A stretch of 38,998 nt of DNA from a virus. The notes under the pieces were generated by a model. The model ran no database searches. It was not told the origin of the DNA and worked only from the letters and a program-made list of their open reading frames with translations. Shown piece by piece: positions 1 through 7,413 of the stretch. Location of the stretch: IMG/VR virus record IMGVR_UViG_3300027857_000010, positions 1-38,998 of that record, one strand, 5' to 3'. Within the stretch, counting starts at the first letter, position 1. Each line of letters opens with the position of its first letter. The position numbers were made by a program, and so were the translations under genes.

Positions 1-127
1 CGGTCGGCTTGCCGTCGGGTCCAAATTGCGGCATGGAGCCCTGCGGCACGGATGGCATGAAGAACTTCAAGTCGCCCTCAGGGCCAACCAGTCCCGAGCC
101 GGGGCGAGCGGCGGTCGGAGCGATGTA
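1..127. repeat. 127-bp direct terminal repeat, left copy
   Basis: These bases are identical to 38872-38998 at the other end. Both copies lie inside the coding sequence of one virion gene, and the frame continues unbroken when the ends are joined. A length of exactly 127 equals a k-mer size commonly used by de Bruijn assemblers, so I read it as the overlap left by assembling a circular or permuted molecule, not as a biological terminal repeat. The unit length is then 38,871 bp. Confidence 0.95.
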
Positions 128-739
128 GTTCTCTTTCAGCAGTCGCCGCTGGATATAGTCGCGCGCCATCGGTGAATTAGGGGGAATGCCGGCCGCCTCC
201 AATTGCCGTGTCATCTCGAGCGGCGTGTAATTCGGCGCCACGATCGTCTTGGCGTATTCCTGCGGCCCCAGCATGCTCATGAGCGCATTGGCCGTGCCAC
301 GGCCCATATCTCGCGGGATCATGGGATTCGGCGCCGGCGGCGAAACTGCGCTCGGCTGCTGCACATTGCCGGAGGTTACGGCCTGCGCAGCGTCCTGGGC
401 CGCCGGAGGCGCGTCGGGCGAAACAATGCCCGCGCCTGGGCCGGTCGATTGCGGGTGAGGCTGGCCTCCCATCATCCCCTGGAAATATTGCTGCTGCGAC
501 TGAAGCGCACTTTTCTGCGCCTTACCGGCAAGAAGCGCGTCGGTCAGCATTGAGACATTTTGCAGCGCTCCGCGCCGGGGAACCACCTTCATCGAATTCC
601 AATTCTCTGGGGTCTGATTCGACTGCTGCATGGCCCCCATGAGCATCTGCGCGAGTTGCTGCTTGCGCTGGACATCGAGATACGCCGGATACTGCGACGG
701 GTCCAGATAGGGAGGCGGCAGACCGCTCGAATCAGCCAT
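1..739 (-). CDS. Virion internal/ejection-type protein, N-terminal part (origin-spanning gene)
   Basis: This is the first part of a gene that leaves the window at position 1 and continues at 38871-38033; joined, it encodes 525 residues. The ATG at 739-737 lies inside the end of the upstream gene, with an 8-bp overlap (ATGGCTGA), and translation begins MADSSGLPPPYLDPSQYP. The N-terminal 230 residues are rich in Gln, Met, Pro and Ala. They include a Q-rich stretch (QSQQQYFQGMMGG) and the helical segment EYAKTIVAPNYTPLEMTRQL. I recognise no enzymatic domain. Its place after the gp10-like tail gene and before a glycine-rich membrane-active protein fits a P22-type ejection or internal virion protein, which is inference from position and composition. 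A tail-associated structural role is the alternative. Confidence 0.85.
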   Translation of the reverse strand, partial: MADSSGLPPPYLDPSQYPAYLDVQRKQQLAQMLMGAMQQSNQTPENWNSMKVVPRRGALQNVSMLTDALLAGKAQKSALQSQQQYFQGMMGGQPHPQSTGPGAGIVSPDAPPAAQDAAQAVTSGNVQQPSAVSPPAPNPMIPRDMGRGTANALMSMLGPQEYAKTIVAPNYTPLEMTRQLEAAGIPPNSPMARDYIQRRLLKENYIAPTAARPGSGLVGPEGDLKFFMPSVPQGSMPQFGPDGKPT

Positions 740-1049
740 TGGGCCCTCCCGCCGGGAATTGAACTGGCGGCAATTGCGGGGACTGCTGCAATGCCTGCAA
801 GGTTGGGTCTTGCTGCATCATCCGATTGGTCTGCGGCAGCATGGCATTGGCCTGCTGGGTATTGCGCTGGCCCTGCAGCGCCTTCATGAGCATGAGCTTT
901 TGCGAGAGCATAGCCGCCGCATTCATGGGGGCTATTTGACTTTGCATGGCCGGGCCAGCGCCCTGGCCACCGCCGGCACTTCCCCCGCTCACGGCCTGTT
1001 GCAGTCGCTGCATGAGCATTTGCTGCATGGTTCCGGGATCGATGGCCAT
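732..1049 (-). CDS. Small Met/Gln-rich virion-module protein
   Basis: A 105-residue protein beginning MAIDPGTMQQMLMQRLQQ. I chose the ATG at 1049 because AAGGA stands 6 nt upstream; the open frame extends further but that part is antisense-like and arginine-rich. The composition is striking, with many Met and Gln residues and no Cys, His or Trp. The likely fold is helical: a Gln/Met-rich helix, a glycine linker (GGSAGGGQGAG), then a second helix with MLSQKLMLMKALQ. Similar short Q/M-rich proteins occur among podoviral ejection genes, so a part in DNA delivery or as a chaperone for the following protein is plausible but unproven. It overlaps the next gene by 8 bp, suggesting translational coupling. 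Confidence 0.8.
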   Translation of the reverse strand: MAIDPGTMQQMLMQRLQQAVSGGSAGGGQGAGPAMQSQIAPMNAAAMLSQKLMLMKALQGQRNTQQANAMLPQTNRMMQQDPTLQALQQSPQLPPVQFPAGGPNG

Positions 1050-1059
1050 AGAGGTTCCT

Positions 1060-2145
1060 TTAGGCAAGCGCGAGATACATGAGGTAGGAAGCGAGCGCGG
1101 AACCGGCCGCGCCCGTGGTCGCATTATTCGAAGCCACGTTCGCGTTATAGCCCGCAAGCTGCCCCTGATACTGCTGGCCGAAGGCACCGGAAATATCCGG
1201 TGTCGCCGCCGAGACGTTCGCGCTCGGATTGCCCTGCAATTGCTCATACTCGCTGATCGGCGCATTGCGCACTGCGAGCTGATTCTGTAGGCCCTGGCTC
1301 CCTAAGCCAAAGAGCCGCGACTGCTCGGCCCCGCCGCCGGTGATGGCTGAATTGATCGCCTGATTATTGGTGAACGTGTTCTGCCGGTTCTCCTGATCAA
1401 GGGCCGTCTGCCAGGCCTGCGAGCCCGGCGTCGCCCCCTCATTCGCGAGCTGCGAGAGCAACTGCTCATGGCCGAGTTGCTGCTGGGGCTGTAGGTACGC
1501 CTCTTGCTGGTTATAGAGCGCATTCCGGGTCGTGTTCAAATCCTGAGTGGTCGACGGCCCTCCCGGCATCCCGGCAAGCCCCGAGGTATCGATCGGGCTT
1601 GAGAGCATGTCATTCGCCCAGGGCGTGAGCGAGGTGGTTTGCGAGTAGCGTGGCGCGCCAGTGCCGCCCAATCCCATGGTGCCGGTGCTAATCCCGGGGG
1701 CACCCGTCCCAACGCTCGGGGTGAACGTGCCGCCGCGCCCCGTGGCGCCGGCGCCGCCTAGGCCCGTCGATCCTAAGAAATAACTCCCGGGGACCGAGCC
1801 GCCGCCCTGAGTGCCAGTCGACATGGCGGGCGGCACGGCCCCGCCCAAACGATATGCGCCGGTATTGGTGCCCGGGATACCACTGACGCCGCTGCCATCG
1901 TAACCGGTGATGTTCCAGGTATTGGATCCCAAGGGGTTCGAGGAATTCGTGCGATTGAGCGCGGCGTTGTAATTCGCGGTGCCCGTATCGAGGCCATACT
2001 GCGCGGCGGCCTGGGCGTAGGGATCGACGGGCTGCGGCGCGGAGCCGGAGGACTTGCAGGCAGCGATGGGCCCGCAATAGTCGAAGCTCTCTTCCTCCAA
2101 GACGTTGCCGTCCCAATCGAGCACCGCGCGGGTGATGATCTTCAT
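1060..2145 (-). CDS. Glycine-rich structural/ejection protein
   Basis: A 361-residue protein starting MKIITRAVLDWDGNVLEEE. The ATG at 2145 overlaps the acetyltransferase stop as ATGA; an ATG four codons upstream is less well placed. A short N-terminal module (MKIITRAVLDW..GNVLEEESFDYCGPIAACK) resembles leaders I associate with virion proteins of P22/BPP-1-like phages. The middle third is very rich in Gly, Ser, Thr and Asn with many GTG-type turns, probably extended or disordered. Residues from about 215 on are helical and Gln-rich, and the protein ends with a small-residue hydrophobic segment (SALASYLMYLALA) that could insert into membrane. It lies between the gp10-like/GNAT genes and the two Met/Gln-rich proteins, consistent with an internal virion or tail-tip role. 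Function is inferred. Confidence 0.85.
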   Translation of the reverse strand: MKIITRAVLDWDGNVLEEESFDYCGPIAACKSSGSAPQPVDPYAQAAAQYGLDTGTANYNAALNRTNSSNPLGSNTWNITGYDGSGVSGIPGTNTGAYRLGGAVPPAMSTGTQGGGSVPGSYFLGSTGLGGAGATGRGGTFTPSVGTGAPGISTGTMGLGGTGAPRYSQTTSLTPWANDMLSSPIDTSGLAGMPGGPSTTQDLNTTRNALYNQQEAYLQPQQQLGHEQLLSQLANEGATPGSQAWQTALDQENRQNTFTNNQAINSAITGGGAEQSRLFGLGSQGLQNQLAVRNAPISEYEQLQGNPSANVSAATPDISGAFGQQYQGQLAGYNANVASNNATTGAAGSALASYLMYLALA

Positions 2146-2552
2146 AAAAATCGGCACTCCCGCTTCAAAAGCCCCATGACAATCACATCCTCACCATTGA
2201 CCGCGGACTCCCGCAATCGGCCTTCTTGCGAAAAACCCATCTTCTTACACAGATTGATCGACTTCGCATTGCTTTCCTCAATCATCGCGCCGATGTGTCT
2301 GCAGCCCCAAGCCACGAACGGGTTATAAAAAATCGCATGTAAAAAATGTGGCCCCATGTGCTCCACCGCAATAGAGGCGAAGACATTCCCCGGGCTGAAA
2401 TTCGTATAGACGACGCCCGCCGTGAGATCCCCATCAATCTCCATCCCGATCGCCCGCGGCTCAGTGCCCCATCCAGCGAAATGCTCAATGCGCGCCTCGC
2501 ACCAATCCGCCACGCGCTGATGCTCATCGACGATGAGCCTAGAGCGGCCCAC
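2142..2552 (-). CDS. GNAT-family N-acetyltransferase
   Basis: Predicted acetyl-CoA-dependent acetyltransferase of about 136 residues. The C-terminal half shows the GNAT pattern: a beta strand (ITAGVV-like), then a helix and NAKSINLCKKMGFSQEGRLRE, the segment that packs on the CoA pyrophosphate and ends in the usual GF..EG..R. No ATG fits. I chose the GTG at 2552, which overlaps the end of the upstream tail gene and begins VGRSRLIVDEHQRVADW; the start is uncertain. The stop overlaps the next start as ATGA, so it is part of the structural operon. I recall GNAT genes at the same place in BPP-1/BcepC6B-type phages, which hints at modification of a virion protein or a host target late in infection. 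The substrate is unknown. Confidence 0.88.
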   Translation of the reverse strand: MGRSRLIVDEHQRVADWCEARIEHFAGWGTEPRAIGMEIDGDLTAGVVYTNFSPGNVFASIAVEHMGPHFLHAIFYNPFVAWGCRHIGAMIEESNAKSINLCKKMGFSQEGRLRESAVNGEDVIVMGLLKRECRFL

Positions 2553-4104
2553 CGGGCTCGAAGAGATAGTCGACCGACTGCCATTGCAGCGCGATGTTCG
2601 ATGCAAGGAAGGAGAATCGCCCACTCGCTGCTGCTCCAATGCCGCTCACTCCTAGCCAGTTTTTGATTTGATACGTGGGCACCTGGCTTGACCAGGGTGT
2701 CGTATTCCAGGGCGACGTATTCCACGGGGAGACCGCGCCCACATTCGACGGCGGTCCCGGACTCATCACATCGCCAAAATCCAAATTCAAGATGATCGGC
2801 ACGACATTCAAGTTCGCGCTCGAGCGAAAGATCGGCCGCGCCATCAAAAAGCGTTTCTGATCTTCCGACCCGAAGTACGAGAACGCGGGCTTGCCATCGC
2901 AGAGAATGGCCGCGCCATTGTCGGTCGTCCCCACATCGGCCAGATACAGCACGCCGCCCTGGCCGCCGTAGTAGAGATTATCCTGCTGCACTTCCCAGCA
3001 ATTCGCGTTCCAATTGCGAAACCGGCACCAGGCATTGGACGTCGAGACCGTATTCATGACCCATTGATGCGCCGTGGTGTTCACCCCCTCCGGCACATTG
3101 AGGATGAGCTTGTTGCCCAAGGGATGCTCAATGCATTGCCAGCCGAAGTTACCGCCGTAGGTCGCCGCATCCGAATTGATCGCATTGATGATCTTATTGG
3201 TCAAGAGCGCGTCTGGCTGGGTCCGATCGGTCAAGAGCTCCTTGCTCAAGGGCGCCAAACCATCGGTACAGATCACGAGCACGTCGGAGCCGAATTTCAT
3301 GATGCAGCGCCGGCCAATCGGACGCCCGATGCGAAAGACACCGACCAGCGACCAGGTGGCGACCGAACTCGGGTCATAGCCCTGATACACCGCGACTTCG
3401 CCCTCGCTCGTGATAAAGGCGGCGTAGTCGTTAATCCCGGAGACGTTATCGATGGTCCAGGTCGCCATCTGCATGAGCGTGCCGCCCATTTTGAAGATCG
3501 CGCCCAATGGCAATAGCGTGAGCACGCCCTGGAAGCCCGTCACCGTGGCATACCAGACATTCATCGTATTATTTTCGATGTACCAGCAGCGCTGCTTGAA
3601 GACCGTCACGGTGATCAAATTCGAGGGCGTCAAGCCTGCGCCCGAAATCGTCGTCGCGGCCCAGGTCGTGCCATTGTAGAACTGCGGCGCATCGGCCCCA
3701 TTGACCGCGATCAGCATATTGCCGCCCCCGGCATTGAACATCGCGGTCTGCCAGCGCGCGTTCGAGAGGCCCGTCACGAGCGCGGCTCCGACTGCCCCCT
3801 GGGCGGTGGTATCGTAAATATTCGCGCCGGCCCAGGAGAAGAGCTTGCGCGTCGGCAGCCCGTTATAGGCCGCCACCGTCTCGACCGGATTGACCATGCC
3901 GGTGGCCCAGGCGATCGAGCCATTGCGAAGCGCCACATAGGAGGGCGTCGGAAACCAATTATCGAGCACCAGCGCGTCGGTATCGGGCATCGCCGCAATG
4001 GCATCTCGCGCATTCACGCCGCCGGATGGCGCCTGCACTGACTTGATGACCGCAGATTGCTGGCGGCTTTGCGCGCTTGCCCGCCGCGCTACCCCAATCG
4101 CCAC
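2539..4104 (-). CDS. P22 gp10-like packaged-DNA stabilisation / tail hub protein
   Basis: A 521-residue protein. I chose a GTG start at 4104: it overlaps the HNH stop by one base (TAGTG) and follows AGGGGA at good spacing, whereas the longer open frame upstream is HNH antiframe. The early segment DALVLDNWFPTPSYVALRNG is the conserved start I associate with phage stabilisation proteins that plug the portal below the adaptor. The rest is a long series of beta blades with repeated aromatic and glycine turns (for example GEVAVYQGYDP, VLVICTDGLAPLSK), compatible with a beta-propeller. It follows the adaptor gene, interrupted only by the HNH insert. Expected role: sealing DNA in the head and anchoring tail proteins. 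Family assignment rests on motif and context. Confidence 0.85.
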   Translation of the reverse strand: MAIGVARRASAQSRQQSAVIKSVQAPSGGVNARDAIAAMPDTDALVLDNWFPTPSYVALRNGSIAWATGMVNPVETVAAYNGLPTRKLFSWAGANIYDTTAQGAVGAALVTGLSNARWQTAMFNAGGGNMLIAVNGADAPQFYNGTTWAATTISGAGLTPSNLITVTVFKQRCWYIENNTMNVWYATVTGFQGVLTLLPLGAIFKMGGTLMQMATWTIDNVSGINDYAAFITSEGEVAVYQGYDPSSVATWSLVGVFRIGRPIGRRCIMKFGSDVLVICTDGLAPLSKELLTDRTQPDALLTNKIINAINSDAATYGGNFGWQCIEHPLGNKLILNVPEGVNTTAHQWVMNTVSTSNAWCRFRNWNANCWEVQQDNLYYGGQGGVLYLADVGTTDNGAAILCDGKPAFSYFGSEDQKRFLMARPIFRSSANLNVVPIILNLDFGDVMSPGPPSNVGAVSPWNTSPWNTTPWSSQVPTYQIKNWLGVSGIGAAASGRFSFLASNIALQWQSVDYLFEPGGPL

Positions 4105-4571
4105 TACATTCCCCTCAAGAGCGCCCGCGCAATATCGCGCATATCGGCGTCCGAGTCGGCGCCTTTGAATCGATTCAAACCCCACAAAATGAACCGGCAA
4201 TTACCTTCCACATATCCGAGCGCTGAATTGATTCGGTCAAGCGATGGTGAGCGCATGGTGGTTACGCCCTTCCTGCGATCAAACTCAATGCCGGTCAATT
4301 CGCATTTTCCGGTCCATCTTGCCAAAGCCCACTCGGAGTTCAGTGAGAATTCATGGCCAGATTTCTTGCAGCGGAGCTTTGCCTTAGCAAGCAGCAGGTA
4401 CCAAGGCTTGGCATCGTCGCGCCGTCGATAGTGCTCGTAATAGCGAGCCTTGATCTCAGGCTGTTTCATCCATTCGGCTTTCTGTTTCCGGATGCGCTCC
4501 GCTACATGCGGCCGTTTTGAATATTCACGCTTATAAATCCGTGCCTTTTCTTTTGCGGCTTCAGAGATCAT
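4104..4571 (-). CDS. HNH homing-type endonuclease
   Basis: A protein of about 155 residues. The N-terminal 50 are highly basic and helical (KEKARIYKREYSKR), suited to DNA contact. The C-terminal half carries an HNH-like core: CELTG, then SLDRINSALGYVEGNCRF, then NRFKG, as in free-standing phage HNH nucleases. I chose the ATG at 4571, which overlaps the adaptor stop as TGATG; an ATG at 4586 is possible. It sits exactly between adaptor and gp10-like genes, with one-base overlaps on both sides, so it behaves as a seamless insert in an otherwise structural operon. Family members nick or cut DNA to spread into empty alleles; some assist packaging, but those usually lie beside terminase. A homing role is the better guess. 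Confidence 0.9.
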   Translation of the reverse strand: MISEAAKEKARIYKREYSKRPHVAERIRKQKAEWMKQPEIKARYYEHYRRRDDAKPWYLLLAKAKLRCKKSGHEFSLNSEWALARWTGKCELTGIEFDRRKGVTTMRSPSLDRINSALGYVEGNCRFILWGLNRFKGADSDADMRDIARALLRGM

Positions 4572-5290
4572 CAATTTCCCATCCACGAACCAGCAGGCAC
4601 CCAGACTCCCGGCTGAATATTCCCTTGCGGGCCGGCCAAGTTCAGCGTGGGCTTGCTGGCATCGCGACTGATCAAATCCGCGATCGCCGCCTCGGCCTTG
4701 TCGAAATCCTCATCGTAGGCCAGGCGTTTGGTCTGCTTGTAGCGCCATACCGTGTCCAAAGCGATGCAGCGTTCGGAGAGGAGCGTGGTATCCGTATCAG
4801 TCAAGAAAGCCTTCTGCACGCCCACGGTGGGCGCTGCGGCCGTCGAAGCCCAATAATTGCTGATCCACTCGAAGAAGATTTGATCGCCGACCGAGGGCAC
4901 CGGAATGAAGAGCACCTGATTGCCGCGGATACGATATTGAAACCACGGCCCATTGACGAACTGTGCCTTCAGCTGCTGCCACTCGGCCGGCACTTTGGGG
5001 CCAAAAATCGGCCGTTTGGTCGATCGATCCCACATGGTTTCATTGAGAATGGCCACGAAGTCAGGCCCCGCGAGCGTCGTAATCGAGCCCTGGGATTCAG
5101 TCGCCACCGTCGTGAAATTGGCTTCGTAGGTGAGCGCCTGCCAGGTATAGCGATGCGCGAGTTCCTGCCCCGCCTCATTCGCAAAACCGATGATCTGCTG
5201 GATATTCTGATCAGTCGAGGAAAAGGCCGCGGTAGGGATGGTCACTCCCACTTTGAGCGCGACCGATTGCACAATATCCAGCAGCGCCAT
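4571..5290 (-). CDS. Head-tail adaptor (P22 gp4 / tubular-A type)
   Basis: A 239-residue protein starting MALLDIVQSVALKVG. It shows the pattern of podoviral adaptor proteins: a helical N-terminus with IIGFANEAGQELAHRYTWQ, then beta-rich sequence with aromatic residues (GPWFQYRIRGNQVLFIP, FFEWISNYW), and a C-terminal helix RYKQTKRLAYDEDFDKAEA. Adaptors of this type form a dodecameric ring under the portal to which the tail hub docks. The ATG follows directly on the stop of the upstream gene (TAAATG), with a purine-rich GAGGAAG upstream. Position between head and tail genes supports the call. No catalytic motif is visible. Exact orthology to P22 gp4 versus T7 gp11 cannot be settled here. Confidence 0.82.
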   Translation of the reverse strand: MALLDIVQSVALKVGVTIPTAAFSSTDQNIQQIIGFANEAGQELAHRYTWQALTYEANFTTVATESQGSITTLAGPDFVAILNETMWDRSTKRPIFGPKVPAEWQQLKAQFVNGPWFQYRIRGNQVLFIPVPSVGDQIFFEWISNYWASTAAAPTVGVQKAFLTDTDTTLLSERCIALDTVWRYKQTKRLAYDEDFDKAEAAIADLISRDASKPTLNLAGPQGNIQPGVWVPAGSWMGN

Positions 5291-5929
5291 TTACGCCGCT
5301 TCCTCGGACTTGCGCGGCCGCCCAGGCCCGCGGCGCGGCGCCTCATCACCGCCATCCAGTCGCGCCTCAAGCCGCTGGATGCGCTCCTGCAGGCGTTCGA
5401 TGATTTCCTGCTGCGTCTCGATCTTCACGTTGGCATCGGCTAGGGCCTTGGCATTCGTGCCCTTGTCCTTCGCCTCGTTGATCCAGCCCCGCGCGGTGTC
5501 GCGCAAATACCGGCCGTCGATGCCGATCATGGAGAGATTGGTATCTGGATAGGAGGCCAAATCTTCGACCGTGGTCACGCCGATGGCGATGAGGCGCTTG
5601 CGCTGCTCGCCCGTGAGCATGGCCCAAGTCTTGACCGGCGTGCCCTCGCGCGGCAGTTCATTGCCCTTGCGCCATTCGGAATATTGCAGTTCGAAATGGT
5701 TCTTCCACTCGATCGGATACTCCCCCCGGAGCGCCTTCGCCTTGATCTGCAACAGCCATTCATCCACCGGCTTCTCGTGCTCATCCTTCGAGCCCGCGGA
5801 AGTGATGCACGCCATCACGACGACCCGCGGAATGGGCCGGCCTTCCTTTTCGGTGGCGACGGGGTCTAAGCCCATTTCGCGCTCTTCGAACCGCACAAAC
5901 GGCGGCCGCTCTTTCATCAATCCAATCAT
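5291..5929 (-). CDS. Head-module protein with coiled coil and AT-hook-like tail
   Basis: A 212-residue protein with a strong ribosome site (AGGAG, 7 nt before the ATG). Residues 1-100 contain PPFVRFEEREMGLDPVA and are of unknown fold. Residues about 105-150 (GEQRKRLIAIGVTTVEDLAS...IGIDGRYLRD) resemble a helix-hairpin-helix. Residues about 150-195 form a predicted coiled coil (IETQQEIIERLQERIQRLEARL). The C-terminus RRGPGRPRKSEE contains the core GRP of an AT-hook, a minor-groove DNA-binding tail. It is the first gene after a probable terminator and lies between head accessory and adaptor genes. A virion protein that contacts DNA, for example near the portal, is a reasonable inference; no family name is certain. 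Confidence 0.85.
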   Translation of the reverse strand: MIGLMKERPPFVRFEEREMGLDPVATEKEGRPIPRVVVMACITSAGSKDEHEKPVDEWLLQIKAKALRGEYPIEWKNHFELQYSEWRKGNELPREGTPVKTWAMLTGEQRKRLIAIGVTTVEDLASYPDTNLSMIGIDGRYLRDTARGWINEAKDKGTNAKALADANVKIETQQEIIERLQERIQRLEARLDGGDEAPRRGPGRPRKSEEAA

Positions 5930-5946
5930 TAGGGTTCTCCTAAGTT

Positions 5947-5970
5947 AAAAATGGGGCCGGCATGCGCCCC
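5947..5970 (-). terminator. Probable intrinsic terminator within the structural operon
   Basis: Read on the minus strand, GGGGC (5970-5966) pairs with GCCCC (5957-5953) across an 8-nt loop, followed by A and five T residues (5951-5947). It lies 11 bases after the stop of the 122-residue head protein and just before the AGGAG of the next gene. A partial terminator here would reduce adaptor, tail and ejection gene expression relative to capsid genes; a late antiterminator could read through. Confidence 0.6.
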
Positions 5971-5980
5971 GAGCAGGGGA

Positions 5981-6349
5981 TCAAGCGGACTGTGAACACA
6001 GATAGAGCGTCGGAGTGACGCAGTACATGAAGCACAGCGGAGTCGCGGTCGCGATGCTGTAGCCCGCGTTGACTCCGAGCCCATTGATGGAGGCTCCGAC
6101 CGGCGGATACAGCAGAAGCGCATTCGCTCCGCCGTTGCGCACGATGATGTCATCGCCGGGATTCATCGCGGGCGCAATCACTCCCGTCGATGCCGCGACC
6201 GTCGTCACATTGTTGATGTCTGCACCGAGCAGAAGAGCGGTGGCCTGCGTTGATCCAGCGGCGGTGAGGCTATTGGCGACCGTCCCTTGCACCGCCTGCG
6301 CTTGAATGGCCGAAAGTCCGGCCGTAACCATGCGTGCTGCTAGTGACAT
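5981..6349 (-). CDS. Small beta-rich head accessory/decoration-like protein
   Basis: A 122-residue protein starting MSLAARMVTAGLSAIQAQ, with a GGAG upstream. After a short N-terminal helix, the sequence alternates short beta strands and turns: TTVAASTGVIAP, PGDDIIVRNGGANALLLYPP, ASINGL, ending with TLYLCSQSA. Proteins of this pattern are common beside podoviral capsid genes, and I recall near-identical phrases in other phages annotated only as hypothetical. Position three genes after the major capsid suggests a capsid cement or decoration protein; this is inference. No enzymatic residues are seen. It is the last gene before a probable terminator, so it would be expressed at capsid-like levels. 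Confidence 0.85.
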   Translation of the reverse strand: MSLAARMVTAGLSAIQAQAVQGTVANSLTAAGSTQATALLLGADINNVTTVAASTGVIAPAMNPGDDIIVRNGGANALLLYPPVGASINGLGVNAGYSIATATPLCFMYCVTPTLYLCSQSA

Positions 6350-6352
6350 GAC

Positions 6353-6529
6353 TCAGGTCTCCTCTGCGGGCGCGGATGGCTCTTCATCGGGGCTTGCGTA
6401 GGCCGCCGAGACCTGCAACGCCCAATCCTCGGGATGAGAATGGCCGTTGACGGTCGCGATGGCTTTGGCAATGGCCGCGACGAAAAGCGTTTCGCGCTTG
6501 TCGAGAATTTTGGTGTCGCGCTTGTCCAT
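6353..6529 (-). CDS. Short head-module protein (58 aa)
   Basis: Starts MDKRDTKILDKRETLFVAA at the ATG at 6529, which overlaps the upstream stop as TAATG and follows a good GGGGAGGA site. A charged N-terminus leads into a helix (ETLFVAAIAKAIATVNG), then HSHPEDWALQVSAAY, and an acidic Pro/Glu-rich end (SPDEEPSAPAEET). A longer open frame upstream is the shadow of the neighbouring gene. No recognised domain. Tight coupling to two head accessory genes suggests a minor virion or assembly factor. Confidence 0.8.
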   Translation of the reverse strand: MDKRDTKILDKRETLFVAAIAKAIATVNGHSHPEDWALQVSAAYASPDEEPSAPAEET

Positions 6530-7338
6530 TAGGTGATCCTCCCCTGCGCGAAGGGCCGATTGCACTGCACGACGTTGTAGAAGTTCGTGCCATCGTTGTA
6601 GGTCGCCGTCACCGACACACCGCCCGAGAGCGTCGCATTCAATGCCGCGCCCGCGACGCCGGGGCCGGTCGACATGTAGACGCGCCGACCATCCGGATCG
6701 ATGTTCTGCACGACCGCATTCGCCGGAATGCCGGTGCCCGAGAGCGCGCACCCAACGAATACGCCGTCGATCGTGTTGTTGCCGGTGAACTGGATCACGT
6801 TCGAGCCCGAGAGCAGGAGCGCATTCGCCTTGACCACCGTAGTCGTCGCCGGCAGTACGCTCACCATATTCTCGATTTCCTTACCCGCGGAAGTGGCCCC
6901 GAGCTGCCCCGCGCCGGTAATGCCCAAGGTCGCATCTGCCGCAACCGTCGCGCCGCAGAGCACCGGGCGCAGGCCGGAGACTACGACCCAGCCATATTGC
7001 CCCGAGGCCATTTGCTGAATCGCAATGCCCACGGGGCGCGCCTGATTCGCTGAGTTCGCAACTGCCGATGCCACGAACCCGTAACGGCCATTCGCGAGTG
7101 CGGGCTTGATCGATACCGGCGCCCAGGCCGCCACCGTCGAGGAGAAGAGGCAGTATTGGAATTCCGCGCCGCCCCAGTAATTGTCATACCCCGGGATAAT
7201 GGCGCCGTTCGGCATGAAGGTCGGCGGATTCGTCATATTCGACGTACCCGTCACACCGCCGCCGGTATCGTTCTGGCCCTGGAAATATTCCTGCAGCGGG
7301 CGAGCGCCAGCGTACGGGAAGAGTGGTTGATCACGCAT
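6529..7338 (-). CDS. Head accessory structural protein (269 aa)
   Basis: Begins MRDQPLFPYAGARPLQEYFQ if the ATG at 7338 is used; this has AAGGA about 9 nt upstream, while the ATG nine codons earlier has no ribosome site. The protein is dominated by small residues and beta strands: YGFVASAVANSANQARPVG, VVSGLRPVLCGATVAADATL, LLLSGSNVIQFTGNNTIDGVFVGCALSGTGIPANAVV. The last segment looks like the surface loops of capsid decoration proteins. It is the first gene after the major capsid protein, following a GC-rich hairpin. A decoration or minor capsid role is likely from position. I do not recognise a named family. Confidence 0.82.
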   Translation of the reverse strand: MRDQPLFPYAGARPLQEYFQGQNDTGGGVTGTSNMTNPPTFMPNGAIIPGYDNYWGGAEFQYCLFSSTVAAWAPVSIKPALANGRYGFVASAVANSANQARPVGIAIQQMASGQYGWVVVSGLRPVLCGATVAADATLGITGAGQLGATSAGKEIENMVSVLPATTTVVKANALLLSGSNVIQFTGNNTIDGVFVGCALSGTGIPANAVVQNIDPDGRRVYMSTGPGVAGAALNATLSGGVSVTATYNDGTNFYNVVQCNRPFAQGRIT

Positions 7339-7372
7339 GTCGAAATTTCCTTCTAGTGAAGTCATCCAAGAG

Positions 7373-7395
7373 GCCGGCGACGGGATGCCGCCGGC
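7373..7395 (-). other. GC-rich hairpin after the capsid gene
   Basis: GCCGGCG pairs perfectly with CGCCGGC around a 9-base loop, 19 bases after the major capsid stop. No T-run follows, so a classic terminator is unlikely. A 3'-end stabiliser or RNA-processing point raising capsid expression is possible. Confidence 0.45.
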
Positions 7396-7413
7396 TGATC
7401 ACGGGTAGACTGA

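Noticed and set aside
7373-7395. Classic intrinsic terminator after the capsid gene
   Set aside because: The stem is good but no T-run follows on the transcribed strand; kept only as a hairpin.
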